Of a DNA stretch of 64,000 nt, positions 12,340 to 22,968 are shown in pieces; position 1 is the first letter of the stretch; each line of letters opens with the position of its first letter. Where the stretch lies: positions 4,340,001 to 4,404,000 of the forward strand of contig JBBELK010000009.1 of NCBI GenBank assembly GCA_037783545.1, read 5' to 3'. The DNA comes from Henricia sp. BOLD:AAB3569 (lineage: Eukaryota; Echinodermata; Asteroidea; Spinulosida; Echinasteridae). Below the pieces are notes generated by a model. The model made no database searches and was not told where the DNA came from. It saw nothing but the letters and a program-made list of their open reading frames with translations. Position numbers and translations under genes: made by a program.

Positions 12340-12670
12340 CAAGACTTCCGACACTGGGCAGCTACTTTACCTCCTGAGCTATGAGGCACAGTGGTATACT
12401 CCCTCAGGTTTTCCCCCCAAGACCTCTGACACATGGGCAGATGCTCTACCAGCTGAGCTATGAAGCAATGCAGTATACTCCCTCGGGTTTCCTTCAAGAC
12501 CTCCGACACACCGGGCAGATGCTCTACCAGCTGAGCTATGAAGCAATGCAGTATACTCCCTCGGGTTTTCTTCAAGACCTCCGACACACCGAGCAGATGC
12601 TCTACCAGCTGAGCTATGAGGCAATGAGTCTCAGGTTTTCTTCAAAACCTCTGGCACACCAGACAGATTC
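12340..12670 (-). repeat. Tandem tRNA-like repeat array (copy array 1)
   Basis: About four units of roughly 80 bp. On the minus strand each contains TAGCTCAGCTGGTAGAGC, a canonical tRNA D-arm/A-box sequence, followed by ATCTGC. The B-box region is degenerate (GGTCTTGA instead of GGTTCGA), and no complete acceptor stem or T-arm is present. It is therefore a tandem repeat derived from a tRNA or tRNA-SINE head rather than functional tRNA genes. A related array lies at 55441-55790. Confidence 0.8.
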
Positions 12671-12999
12671 GCTACAAAGTTGTATTCATTAAATTCTGCC
12701 AGTGAAGTGCATGTCTATATTTCAAATTTCTCCAAGACAATCACAACGCGTTAGTCCATGCTGCGATTCTAATAATCGTCACCTTGGGTGCGTTATTTTA
12801 TCACAGCTGCAATTTGTTTGTATCGTGAGTAGTCACAGAGTACGACATAATTTACTCACACGAACATTTGTGCACTGGATCCCAATCCCCAGGTATCACA
12901 GATCTTGATCAGGATCTGTGTGAAATGAACAGGTTCACCTTGGATCTGCGTAGATCTGGATTCCGAAACAAACATGCCCCTTGACTAGCTGTCCCGAAC

Positions 13000-14966
13000 T
13001 CAATCATCATAGTCAGGAATATCATCAAACGAGTATCCCTGGTACCCTTGGTATGCATACAACGCCAGCCTGACGTGGTAGAATCCCGGAATGAATAACA
13101 CCACGCCTAAGACCAAAACAGGCCACATTCGGTCCCTGTATTTATTGCCGATATGTCCCGACACGAGCAGGGCACCAATTATCAACAGTACAGTCCCCAT
13201 GATGAGCAGCAGACACGCAACACCAATGGACTTCCAGGGTACCTTGGTTGGTCTTCTTGTAAACTGGTTTGAAAAAAATAAATGATTTTTTTTAGAAAAT
13301 CAACATTTCATTAAGACAGTAGCAGGGGTCGAAATTAACCGGATTTTCATAATGGTCAGGACCAGTAGATTAGAGAACTCTACTGGTCCTACTGAAAATT
13401 TGGTGGTCCACCGGTGATTTTCAAAATGGCACTGGGCAGTGTTGTAGTCAAGGCCACAACCTCCGAGGCCGAGGCCACGATCTCCAAGGCCGAGGCCACA
13501 ACCTCCGAGGCCGCTACATGTAAACAATAACATTAATTAATCACTCAAAACAAGGTCAAGATTTTGTTGGATTGTAACTTGTTTATTTAGAAGTCAACGG
13601 CTAAACGGCTTTGAACTCCTCGTGGCCATTAAAGCCGAATCTGATTATTCGAGAATTCACGGACATTTTCGCAAATTCTATGAGATCTTGCATGGAAACG
13701 AGGTCCGATTGTTGGTCGGACATGGAAACGGGAGTCGGGAAAGATACAGGAGTATGCACGCGCCGCATTATAGGTGCGTACGAGATGCCTTCCTCGTGGA
13801 ACACCAACTTACACTGGAGCGGTTTTTTTTTTAGCCATCACGTGATACTCGTGCCACCCCCAGGGGGCTTACACCACTACCCGAGCTGGAAGGCGCGCTG
13901 TAATAACGTCACCTAGTAACCGCGAGTAGTAAAACATGGCGGACTGGTTGGAATCGCGACGCGAGTATGATGATACAAAACAGGAGGGAATAGGGCTGTA
14001 AATATATTTTGCTCAATCAGTAGATGTCTGTGAGCACTGAAAAAGTTTACTGCGATACTTTTAGGCAACTAATTCTGCGTAGCGCTGGCTTCATTTTTCA
14101 TTTTTAAGTCAAACGACGACAGCGTTTGTAAATCATGAAAATCAGCCTCCAGGCCGGCCTCGAGGCCTTCAACACTGGTACTGAGATACTGCAACACTTT
14201 CTGGTTTAACGTTCAAGGTAATTGAGTGCATGATGGATGGGATTGCTTTTTGATCCAACACTGGGGCATGTCTGGAGAGATTGGAGAAAGAAATGTAGTT
14301 ATCAGAATGTCTAAAGTGATCAGGAATTATTTGTGGTAACCAGGAAATGTTTACTGTGGATGAGGCATCAGAGAATGTTTCCATGAGTCAGTAAATGTGG
14401 GGTACCGTGGCCGAGTGGTTAGGGCCATTGACTCGCAATCATGGGTGAAAACTTGGGGTTGCGGGTTCGAATCCGGCTGCGGTACCTGTGCCCTTGGGCA
14501 AGGCACTCAACCATACTTGCTCCATCCTTCGGAAGGGATGTAAAGCCGTTGGTCCAGTGTGTTAGGTAATGGTAATGCACTCTAAAGATCCCAGAGCATT
14601 CTTTCGTGAAGAGCAAGGGGATTCCCCGGTGTCTCTGGCCATTTCTAATTCTTCATGGGTTTCCTCACGCTTACGAGTGACAGTGCAATGAGCACTATTG
14701 AGGAATCCTTGGTATGAATACCAGAAAGAAATAATAATAATAAAATAAAAAATAATAACTAGTCCATCGGACCAGCGTCTTTGTGGTCCTTCCGATTTTT
14801 TACTGGTCTCCGACCACAGGACCAGTGTTAATTTCGACCCCTGCAAAAGGCATGCTATTCATTGTTTATTATATAAACCATACTTTACCTGCAGATCTAT
14901 ATAGCCATCCCCCGTGTCTGTCATGCGTGTATACTTCACACTGTCCCCCTTCATTCTTCTGGCCAT
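13000..14966 (-). CDS. TMEM230: TMEM230, small two-pass endomembrane protein, complete
   Basis: Two coding exons: 14889-14966 (ATG at 14966) and 13000-13263 (TGA), joined in phase 0, giving 113 residues against about 120 in vertebrates. The first exon reads ...VKYTRM...DGYIDLQ and the second opens FTRRPTKVPWK, the conserved TMEM230 junction. Two hydrophobic segments are at about 39-63 (ending GALLVSG) and 71-92 (ending PGFYHVRLAL). The C-terminus is the family hallmark GYSFDDIPDYDD. In vertebrates the protein sits on secretory, recycling and synaptic vesicles. The 1.6-kb intron is almost filled by a transposon. The A at 14966 follows a short 5' leader preceded by a possible acceptor (TTCAG), so a non-coding first exon may lie upstream. 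Confidence 0.95.
13322..14844. mobile_element. 1.5-kb TIR element in the TMEM230 intron
   Basis: The left end GCAGGGGTCGAAATTAAC and right end GTTAATTTCGACCCCTGC are perfect 18-bp inverted repeats. Subterminal ACTGGTCC/GGACCAGT motifs occur at both ends (13370-13415 and 14760-14825). No transposase is seen, so it is non-autonomous. A SINE (14398-14758) sits inside it. No clear target-site duplication was found. Confidence 0.85.
14398..14758 (+). mobile_element. tRNA-derived SINE, family 1 (copy 1)
   Basis: The head is tRNA-like: GGTACCGTGGCCGAGTGGTT (A-box region of a Leu/Ser-type tRNA) and GGGTTCGAATCCGG (B box), closed by CGGTACC. The body includes CCGTTGGTCCAGTGTGTTAG and GATTCCCCGGTGTCTCTGG, and the tail is an AATAAT microsatellite. 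Related copies: 21546-21905 (+), 53966-54456 (-), about 60330-60690 (-), a diverged relative at 19228-19437 (-), and a 5' stub at 26022-26050. Confidence 0.9.
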
Positions 14967-15579
14967 TTTTACGACTTCAAATTTCTGAACAGAAAAAATT
15001 GCTATTTATTAGGCTTTAAACTGTAACATACAACCTAATGACCTTTTTAGAAAGGTCCAACAAAAGGTGTGAATTCTATAGATTAGCCTAATCGAACCAA
15101 TAAACGAAAATTGCAGAGTAGGTACATGTATCTTCAATCCCTCACATGATACTCATTAATTATCTTATCATGTAACACTAACAGGCATTTCACATGAATA
15201 AAATCATGCCTACATGTATATCTGCATTGTGTCCTGTATCACGATGCGTACGTGCAAATGGTCATCTCAGGCCACCATGGCATGGTTCTTAACATTTCAG
15301 CCAATCAGCGTCGAGTGCGCCACATTAGGGAACACTCAGCGGATTTTTGCGGCATTGGTTAAAGTTTTTCATGTAGGCCTACATGAAAGTCATGTATTTT
15401 TGTCATTCGTACTTGGCCAAAATATAAAGTGTGACATAAGCCTACATGTATTTCTGCATTAAGCTGTAAAATCCTGAACCTCATATATGCTGATGGATTT
15501 TGCTATGAATGGATATTTTATAACTACATGTATCACCGTGCTCAATCGTCCAAATAAGCTTCTACCACTGAAGCCGGCC

Positions 15580-17610
15580 AAACGGGCTATCACCTCCTTC
15601 CGCGGGTCGCACTAAAAAGCGTCAACACAGCGTCAACACATGACAGAAGCGTCAACACACCGTCAACACATCCAAAACACATTCTAAATTGACAAAAAGG
15701 GCATATAATTGTGAAACATACAATAAAAGAGAATTTCCATTGGATTGAGTTTCCATTTCATTGTTAAAATTATCGTATTTTCACGCGAAAAAAATGACCT
15801 TAACTCGCACGGCCGTTGTCCGCCATCTTGACTTCGCACAAAGCTTGGACTACACCATTTCAAGTAGGGGTGTGTAGGTAATGACATTATCTTGTCATAA
15901 ACAACAGAGGGCGCCTTGCTGCAGATATTTTTAACACTGGCGACCACGTTCTTTATGTCTGTGCTGGCGACTCCGGCCGCGTCCCTAGGCCCTCTCTGTT
16001 GGTTTATTGTACAACGCTATCACCCTTTAGAATAATGGTATGGTCCGCGCTGCCACTGAGGCAACATGGCGGGTGTTCGGCAGCCATGGAGCTATATATA
16101 AGAACTAGAGTGCGCACTTATCACGTGACCCCGTGCCTGTGCGCGGTACCCGGGCGTGCCGCCCTGGGACCGCGTCCGCCATTTTGTTAGTGGTCAAAAT
16201 AATTGATAAATACCCGGATGTATCCACTGCAGTCAACGGCGCGGCAGCTATAAATGGGTTTTTAAATGATTTATTCGCTGTTTAACGCCAGTCATGAGTG
16301 ACCTTTTTCTACTGTACCTAGGAAGGTATAAACGTACACCTCTGCCACTAATTATGGCATAATAATGTTACAAAAAGTGCGAATTTTGTTAGAAACGTGA
16401 TTTTAGAAATGAAAAAAATACAGTTTTTCTCTTAAAAAATGCTAGGTTATGCTATGTACTTAATGCATGGTGAACGGTAGAACGGTAGTTCTTCCCTCAG
16501 GCAGTCGGTTTCACCGGGAAATCCTGCACCTTACGGTCGCGCTGAACTAAATTATCCCAGAAATTTGAATTAAGTTCGACGTATGAAACAATTTGGAGCG
16601 ACTTGGTTCGCCAGAAGTCGAAAGATCGACTGTTCCAGTCAGTCAGAACGACTGAACAGCGACTTGGTTTCAGACGTCGATCTTAAGTGTGCGCGCGGCT
16701 CGCATACGCCTGTCTGAAACAAAATTTTAATCGGAACGATCGTGCGCCTGTATGAAACGGGTGTTACTTTCCCCCAAGTTAATGGCTGAGGTACTAGTAT
16801 ACCCGAATGCTCTACCTACACACGCAAAAAGCAGTGGGGGACGTAGCAGGAAAGAACTAGGAAGTTGATCGTGGCTTCAGACCTTGTGTGCAAAATAGAT
16901 GAGGCATGCTGAAAAATAAAATCCGGTGTTTCCTCACAAAATCTTAAACTTTCCCACTCCAAATTTAGAGTTTTTCCATCAAATCTGCACATTCTAATGC
17001 TAGATAAGTCATTAAAAAAAATTCTGATCAACTCCCCAAATCTTGTACACTACCCGGGCGACGATTTTGAATGTTGTTTGGCCCATGGAGAAAGAAAAGT
17101 GTTTGGCCTAACTAAAGTTTCAATCTTTTAAAGTAAAATATAAAATATAAACAATGATCCGACAGTCAGGATGATTGTAGTTAGCAACCACATCTTTCTG
17201 CACCCCTATCGCTGAAAGCATTAATCTTAAAATAAAATTAAAGCTGAAAATACGCATGTCGTCAATACATTAGCACGTACTTTTTGCCCACTAACAAAAT
17301 GGCGTCCACGCACCCTTGAGGGCACGGGGTCACGTGATAAGTGCTCACTCTAGTTCCTATATATAGCTCTGTGTCGGCAGCCGATTTCGGAGCGGCACGG
17401 AGAGCCAATTTTCTTGAACTGAAAATCGCGATTTTCAGACGTTAACCTATTGATTTTAAGCACAAATCTTGTTTCTGTCCATACTGTATGGGTTACATAC
17501 TGCTTTTGTCAATTTTAATGCATTTTGGATGTGTTGACGCTGTGTTGACGCTGTGTTGACGCTTTGGAGTGCGTTGACGCTGTGTTGACGCTTTTTAGTA
17601 TGACCGCCTT
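15580..17610. mobile_element. 2-kb nested inverted-repeat (foldback-like) element
   Basis: The outer arms carry short tandem GCGTCAACACA motifs on the left (15616-15672) and their complement TGTGTTGACGC on the right (17530-17592). The inner arms at about 16080-16195 and 17287-17390 share, inverted, TATCACGTGACCCCGTGCC, AGCTATATATA and CCACTAACAAAATGGCG. The centre (16200-17286) shows no open frame or known domain. The left arm is longer, so a further insertion may lie at 15680-16080. Flanks at 14967-15579 hold nothing recognised. Confidence 0.7.
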
Positions 17611-17713
17611 CTGCAGCCCGATCGCTTAATCTAGCAAATGTTCCCAACTGCTATGGGGCTCCCGAGTCTGAACTGGTGAAGGTGTAGGCCTATACTTTTT
17701 AGTAGCCTAGGCT

Positions 17714-17851
17714 TAAAGGCACAGGCTCGTCAGCAATGCGCGCCCGCCAAATTCGTGCTCGAAACACGCAGCTCCATGCCTTTGCTATGGAGCTGCGTAT
17801 TGCGTGGCACACATTTGGCGGGCGCGCATTGCTGACGAGCCTGTGCCTTTT
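17714..17851. mobile_element. Palindromic MITE, GGCACAGGCTCGTCAGC ends (copy 1)
   Basis: About 138 bp, nearly a perfect palindrome from AAAGGCACAGGCTCGTCAGC to GCTGACGAGCCTGTGCCTTT, hinged at TGCCTTTGCTATGG. A second copy is at 20606-20741. A diverged relative may lie at 51300-51517 in the GOST-SERAC1 intergenic region. Confidence 0.88.
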
Positions 17852-18446
17852 ATAAAAAAAATTACAAGAACTTACTGTTCATTTTACACCGATACGTACG
17901 TGCAAGGCCAGATGTTCTACTTCCGGATGCAACCCGACCATGCCGACCATGACCAACGCCACAATTTTATGAACACCTGACAACCCGAGCTGCCGAGCGC
18001 GTGATGTCCCCGCCCCAGGCCCAACGAGCCGCTGGCCTTGGTGCCGAGTCGATATGATACACCACGCGCCACGCCAACAAACCTTTCAACCCAGACATAA
18101 ATTATGATTAGTAGACCGCAGATTTATCATTATCAAGGCTTAACGCGACTATACTGACACAGAAATTTATTTTTTCCCCAGATATATCAACATTATGGTT
18201 CACTTTTGGCCGCGTAATCTCCTGCACGCGATGTTCTCCTCCATGCCCACCCACACAATGCAGTTTGCACATCTCAAAACACGTACGCTGATGGCACGGT
18301 GGACACTATTTTGCCGGCAACCAGAAACACACCTTTCGTTGCTCCGCCGCTAGTTTTAATTCAACATTTTGTTATGCAGCCGCAGCCGATTTCACGAAAC
18401 TTTACGCAATTGCGCATTACTTGCGCAATAATTTATGGCGTAGTAA

Positions 18447-19623
18447 AGCGGGCCTCCCACTGTGCGATTTTTGCTACGAATTAGGTACGATTAGCTACGA
18501 TTGTGTACAAAAATCGATTTGGTACGATTGTGTGTAGAGTCTATAGGCAGTCTCCGATAATCGTACCCAATCGTAGGAATTTCGTGGCAAAAATCGCACA
18601 GTGGGAGGCCCGATTTAAGCGGGCCTCCCACTGTGCGATTTTTGCTCGGAATTAGGTACGATTGTGTATACACTCTACACACAATCGTACTTAATCGTAG
18701 CTAATCGTACCTAATCCGTGACCAAAATCGCACAGTGGGAGGCCCGATTTAAGCGGGCCTCCCACTGTGCGATTTTTGCCACGAAATTCCTACGAATTGG
18801 TACGATTATCGGAGACTACCTATAGACTACACACAATCGTACCTAGTTCGTGGCAAAAATCGCAGTGGGAGGCCCGCTTCGTAGCAAAAATCGCACAGTG
18901 GGAGGCCCGCTTCGTAGCAAAAATCGCACAGTGGGAGGCCCGCTTGAGCGGGCCTCCCACTGTGCGATTTTGGCCACGAATTAGGTACGATTAGCTACGA
19001 TTTGGTACGACTGTCCATAGACTCTACACACAATCGTAGCTAATCGTACCCAATTCGTGGTAACAATCGCACAGTGGGAGGCCCGATTTAAGCCATCCTG
19101 AGATCTCAGGGAATTTCTACTCTGCAAAGCGACGTGACAATACGCAGGAGTTAGGGAGTGCGTTAAAGGGGCACTGTTGCAAGAGGATGGATTTAAGCAG
19201 GCCTCCCACTGTGCGATTTTCGCCACGAATTATTTATTTTATTTATTTATTTATTTACCACATCCAACAGCGGAGAGACCGCCAATTACAGGAATGGGAG
19301 CAAGTGTGGTTGAGTGCCTTGCTCAAGGGCACAGGTGCCATAACCCGTCGCGGCCCGGAATCGAACCTACATTATAGTACTAGCACAGGAACTTAAGTTC
19401 GACGCACTAGACCGCTCGGCCATAACACCCCACGCTCATAATGTCTTGTCCACCACAGCTTGAGGAGGTATCACTTGCATTTGTTGATGTCGTTGGATCC
19501 ATGGCCTCCTTGATGACCAACGAATTAGCTACGATTGTGTGTAGAGTCTATATAGGCAGTCTCCGATAATCGTACCAATTCGTAGGAAATTCGTGGCACA
19601 AATCGCACAGTGGGAGGCCCGCT
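18447..19623. mobile_element. Cluster of end-to-end palindromic MITEs, GCGGGCCTCCCACTGTGCGA ends
   Basis: Units at 18447-18616, 18617-18750, 18751-18879, 18943-19091 and 19194-19623 each run from AAGCGGGCCTCCCACTGTGC to its complement, with ACGATT/AATCGTA-rich arms. Two solitary ends lie at 18880-18942. The last unit is split by a SINE-like insertion at 19228-19437 plus about 80 bp. The copies probably inserted into each other's ends. 19092-19193 and 19624-20600 show no gene; 19940-20005 is a TACATGTGCGCGTAC palindrome. Confidence 0.85.
19228..19437 (-). mobile_element. Diverged tRNA-type SINE nested in a MITE
   Basis: Reading on the minus strand, a tRNA-like head (GGGGTGTTATGGCCGAGCGG then GGTTCGATTCCGGG) is followed by CCCTTGAGCAAGGCACTCAACC and an ATAAATAA tail (19228-19255 plus). 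It has the same architecture as SINE family 1 but is diverged. It interrupts the MITE whose outer ends are at 19194 and 19623. Confidence 0.75.
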
Positions 19624-20605
19624 TTAGGCACTCCCCGATCGTGCGTACAAAGGCCCTGTTGAAACCGAACCATTTCGCGCGAGCGACAGAAATCTTGTCT
19701 CTGCTGGACCAATCAGGATGCTTGGCAGTGCATAGCAGGCATTTAAAGTTGACTGCCCGTGTTTGGGCGTACAATTTTTTTTTTAAAGTTAAATAGGTAA
19801 GTTATCAGCTTTCATTTGGTACCAACATGGAGTACCAAGAACGTAAAAATCCGTCAAGGATTAATGCCAGTCGATTAAAAACAAGAAATGATTAAATGGC
19901 TGGCAGGTCATTTAATCGACAGGGTTATGACGTAAATGTACATGTGCGCGTACATGTGTACATTGTACACATACTATGTACATATGAGCGTACGCGCACA
20001 TGTACAACATGTGAAGCACGTTTCAAGAAAAAGGCTTGTATCTCCAATTCCCGACGTCGGAAATTTAAGTTTTTGATATTTTTCGTTACAGAGACACGTA
20101 AGCTTTCTAAATTCGTTCGCTTGTGTAAATTAATTTTTTTAATCCTTTCACCGAAACACGGGCAATGCAACTTTAAATGTAACGCGCGCAGATTGTAAAC
20201 ACCGTACATGCCGTGCGTACATGCCGTTGTCCGCGTCGGTGATTGGCTGCTATTTAAAGCATACTGTGAATCCGTTCCATTACATTCGTCAGCATGCACC
20301 TCTGTTATTAATTTGAAAAACTGCGGATTAAATCAAGATCGTCGCCGGAAATGTTGGTAGGAATGGGACAGTCATATGAGGAACAGAACCCAATACAATT
20401 TCTTGAAAGTATAGAAATCGTTTCTTTTCGGCATAACATCAAAATGGCTCGGGCGTAAGTTGGCTGAACACAACAGCTGGCTACTCTTCAGATTTGCGTG
20501 GATTTCCTCAGGGTATTGTAGCGTTGCTTAGCAGAGTGGAAATTCCCCGAGATCTCAGGATGCCAGCATATGAGCATAACACGTGCAATTCCATTTCACA
20601 TTTTC

Positions 20606-20741
20606 AAGGCACAGACTCGTCAGCAATGCGCGCGCGCCAAATTCGTGCCACGAAATACGCAGCTCCATGCCTTTGCTACACGGAGCTGCGTATTTCGCGG
20701 CACGAATTTGGCGCGCCCATTGCTGATGAGCCTGTGCCTTT
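20606..20741. mobile_element. Palindromic MITE, GGCACAG(A/G)CTCGTCAGC ends (copy 2)
   Basis: 136 bp with the same ends and hinge (GCTCCATGCCTTTGCTA) as 17714-17851. It lies immediately before block Y of the segmental duplication. Confidence 0.87.
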
Positions 20742-20988
20742 AACGTGGGGCTTCCAAAATGTTTAGGGAAAAAAGCAGGTTAGAAATAAATTACGATGGA
20801 CAAATAATAAAACATAGTTTCAAAACTTGAGCAAGGATATTATTCCTGATCTGAGCAAAAGTCTGTTGAATTTAATAACGTGTGACGCGCGTTGCCATGG
20901 CAATTGGATCTAAACTATCAGGGCCTTCGGGAAAAGTACCATTGGAAAATAACTGGTACACAGTTGAGTGATTTTTAGTTTAGATCCA

Positions 20989-21446
20989 ATGCATAGTTCC
21001 GAGATTGCCCAGTTAACCCCGCCCCCTTGGATATTGTTGCTATGTGCTCACAAGCTGGCCATCGCAAACAAAATGGCGAGACTACGTACAAAGCAACGGG
21101 ACTCGGCATGGAAAGCACAAATTCATTGGAGAAAACCCAAAGGTATTTATGTTTTGAGGTCGACAGTTACCGTAGCACACACTGAGCGAAGGGCTAGTAA
21201 TGCAGGGATGACATATCTTTCATAAAAATGCGCTTTCCTACCTTTGAACAGCGAATCGCCCGACATTCATGACATTGAAACCAAAATTCACCCGGTCACT
21301 GGCGCATACAACATACAAACTGTATGGGCAGAACATCGCGGATTGTTTGTGATGATTGCATCACTTTGACCTATGCGGGCGCCGTCTGCTAGCTCTGTTG
21401 TGATTGGTCGCGGGTTCGGCCTGATTGACAGGTCGGAACTATGCAT
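20989..21446. mobile_element. TIR element, second copy of the 1060-1513 family (inverted)
   Basis: Runs from ATGCATAGTTCCGAGATT to GGTCGGAACTATGCAT (458 bp). It is the reverse orientation of the copy at 1060-1513, sharing GTTGTGATTGGTCG and CATTGGAGAAAACCCAAAGG segments. Confidence 0.78.
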
Positions 21447-21545
21447 TGCCTAGGCAACCAACAAAAGGTTACGTACTCACTTCGGCAGTAAGGCACAGAT
21501 CGACCAATCACTTTGGAATGACTTTCAAGAGTGTTCAGCTTCAGT

Positions 21546-21905
21546 GGGGTACCAGAGCCGAGTGGTTTGGGTCATTGACTCGCAATCATATTGGTGGAAA
21601 GTTGGGGTTGGTGGTTCGAACGTCCCCCGGCTGCGGTACCTGTGCCCTTGAGCAAGGCACTCAACCACACTTGCTCCATCTTTTGGAAGGGATGTAAAGC
21701 CGTTGATCCAGTGTGTTAGGTAATGGTACCGCACTTTAAAGATCCCAGAATCATTCTTTCGTGAAGAGCAAGCAGATTCCCCGGTGTCTCTGGTTATTTC
21801 TACTTTTCTAATTCTTCATGGGTTTCCTCACGCTTGCGAGCGACAGTGCAATGGGCACTTTAGGGGAATCCTTGGTTTGAATACCAGAAAGGAATAATAA
21901 TAATA
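21546..21905 (+). mobile_element. tRNA-derived SINE, family 1 (copy 2)
   Basis: Head GGGGTACCAGAGCCGAGTGG, a B-box-like GGTTCGAACGTCC, the same body as the 14398 copy, and an AATAATAAT tail. It lies directly after TTTCAAGAGTGTTCAGCTTC. The paralogous block at 30318-30370 has the same flank without the SINE, and the block at 25970-26050 has only a truncated SINE head. 21907-22137 carries a GGGGCGGATCCAGG element-like inverted pair. Confidence 0.88.
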
Positions 21906-22404
21906 TTAATTTCTTCCCCACTTTTAAAGGGCCGCCTTTGCAAGTACAGGGGCGGATCCAGGAATTTTTCCAGGAGGGGGTTTTGCCACCAGGGAGGGGT
22001 TTTGTCCGTCAGATTTTTATGTCAGCTTGTTTCAGACAGGCGGACACACAACAAATGCATTAAATTATATTTTTTGGTGTCGGAGCAGGGGGGGTTTTGA
22101 CCCCCAAAACCCCCCCTCTGGATCCGCGCCTGCTTCTAATGGAACGTATCTCAAATTATAATAGTAAACGTAACTTGCCATAAGAATCAGAATTCAACAA
22201 AATCCACAACGAAACTCTTGACTGTTTATGACAAATTAAAGGCTTATTACATCATTTGCTGTGACACTAATTTTTCGCTCCTTGAAATGTAACAGTATCT
22301 TAATAACTGAGTTATTGTGAGTAATCATGAGTATGTAATGGTACTTGTGGCACTGTGGTTAAAGGTACACACCTGCCTACATGATTTAGTGATGTAAGAG
22401 CATT

Positions 22405-22424
22405 GGGGGGGGGGGGGGGGGGGG
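22405..22424 (+). repeat. Poly-G run (20 G)
   Basis: Twenty consecutive G residues follow AGAGCATT. The run is G-quadruplex-capable and prone to sequencing or polymerase slippage, so its length is uncertain. 22650-22697 nearby is a palindrome centred on CCAGAATTTGG with ACCACGTGACTTTTC arms. Confidence 0.95.
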
Positions 22425-22968
22425 AAATATCATACACTAAACGGTAGCCTGCCGTAGCACGCGCTCGCTCCCGTTTTCCGGACTCTCGAAACAAACAGTT
22501 ATGTTCGAATTTTCATACTTATGTTTACCTGTATAAATAGTCTCTCTTTTGTCAATTACTTCTAAATATTGGGGGAAAATCAGAGTTGAATTTGGTGCAG
22601 TTGTGCAGTAACAAACTTTTATACGGCTAGAAATACAACTAACTCACAAGACCACGTGACTTTTCGGAACCAGAATTTGGTTCCGAAAAGTCATGTGACC
22701 TTGATTTTTTCAAAAGTGCTCAAAAACGGCCAAATTTGACAGCATCTTTTCAGGATATATCTGATTTACTCTCGAAAGCGTTTCAGAATAATGTATGGGT
22801 CTATTTCGAGCCCAAAATAGCCCAAAATAGCCCAACAAAGAAGGTGTGTTCCTTTAATCGAGTAGTTTAAAAATGAGAATTGCGAGCCCAATTTACTACT
22901 CCATTACGGTTTCATCAGTATGGATTTTCATGTGCGTCTTCAAGACACTACTGTGTGTGAATGCCTCA

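Noticed and set aside
12340-12670. Functional tRNA genes
   Set aside because: Only the D-arm/A-box part is conserved; no acceptor-stem pairing or intact B box is present. The same applies to 55441-55790.
13000-13200. Single-exon 66-aa membrane protein
   Set aside because: It is the 3' part of TMEM230 exon 2. The upstream acceptor and the first exon at 14889-14966 complete the known protein.
19925-20299. 124-codon minus-strand frame
   Set aside because: It includes a CACGTACATG palindrome and low-complexity coding; no splice context and no family resemblance.
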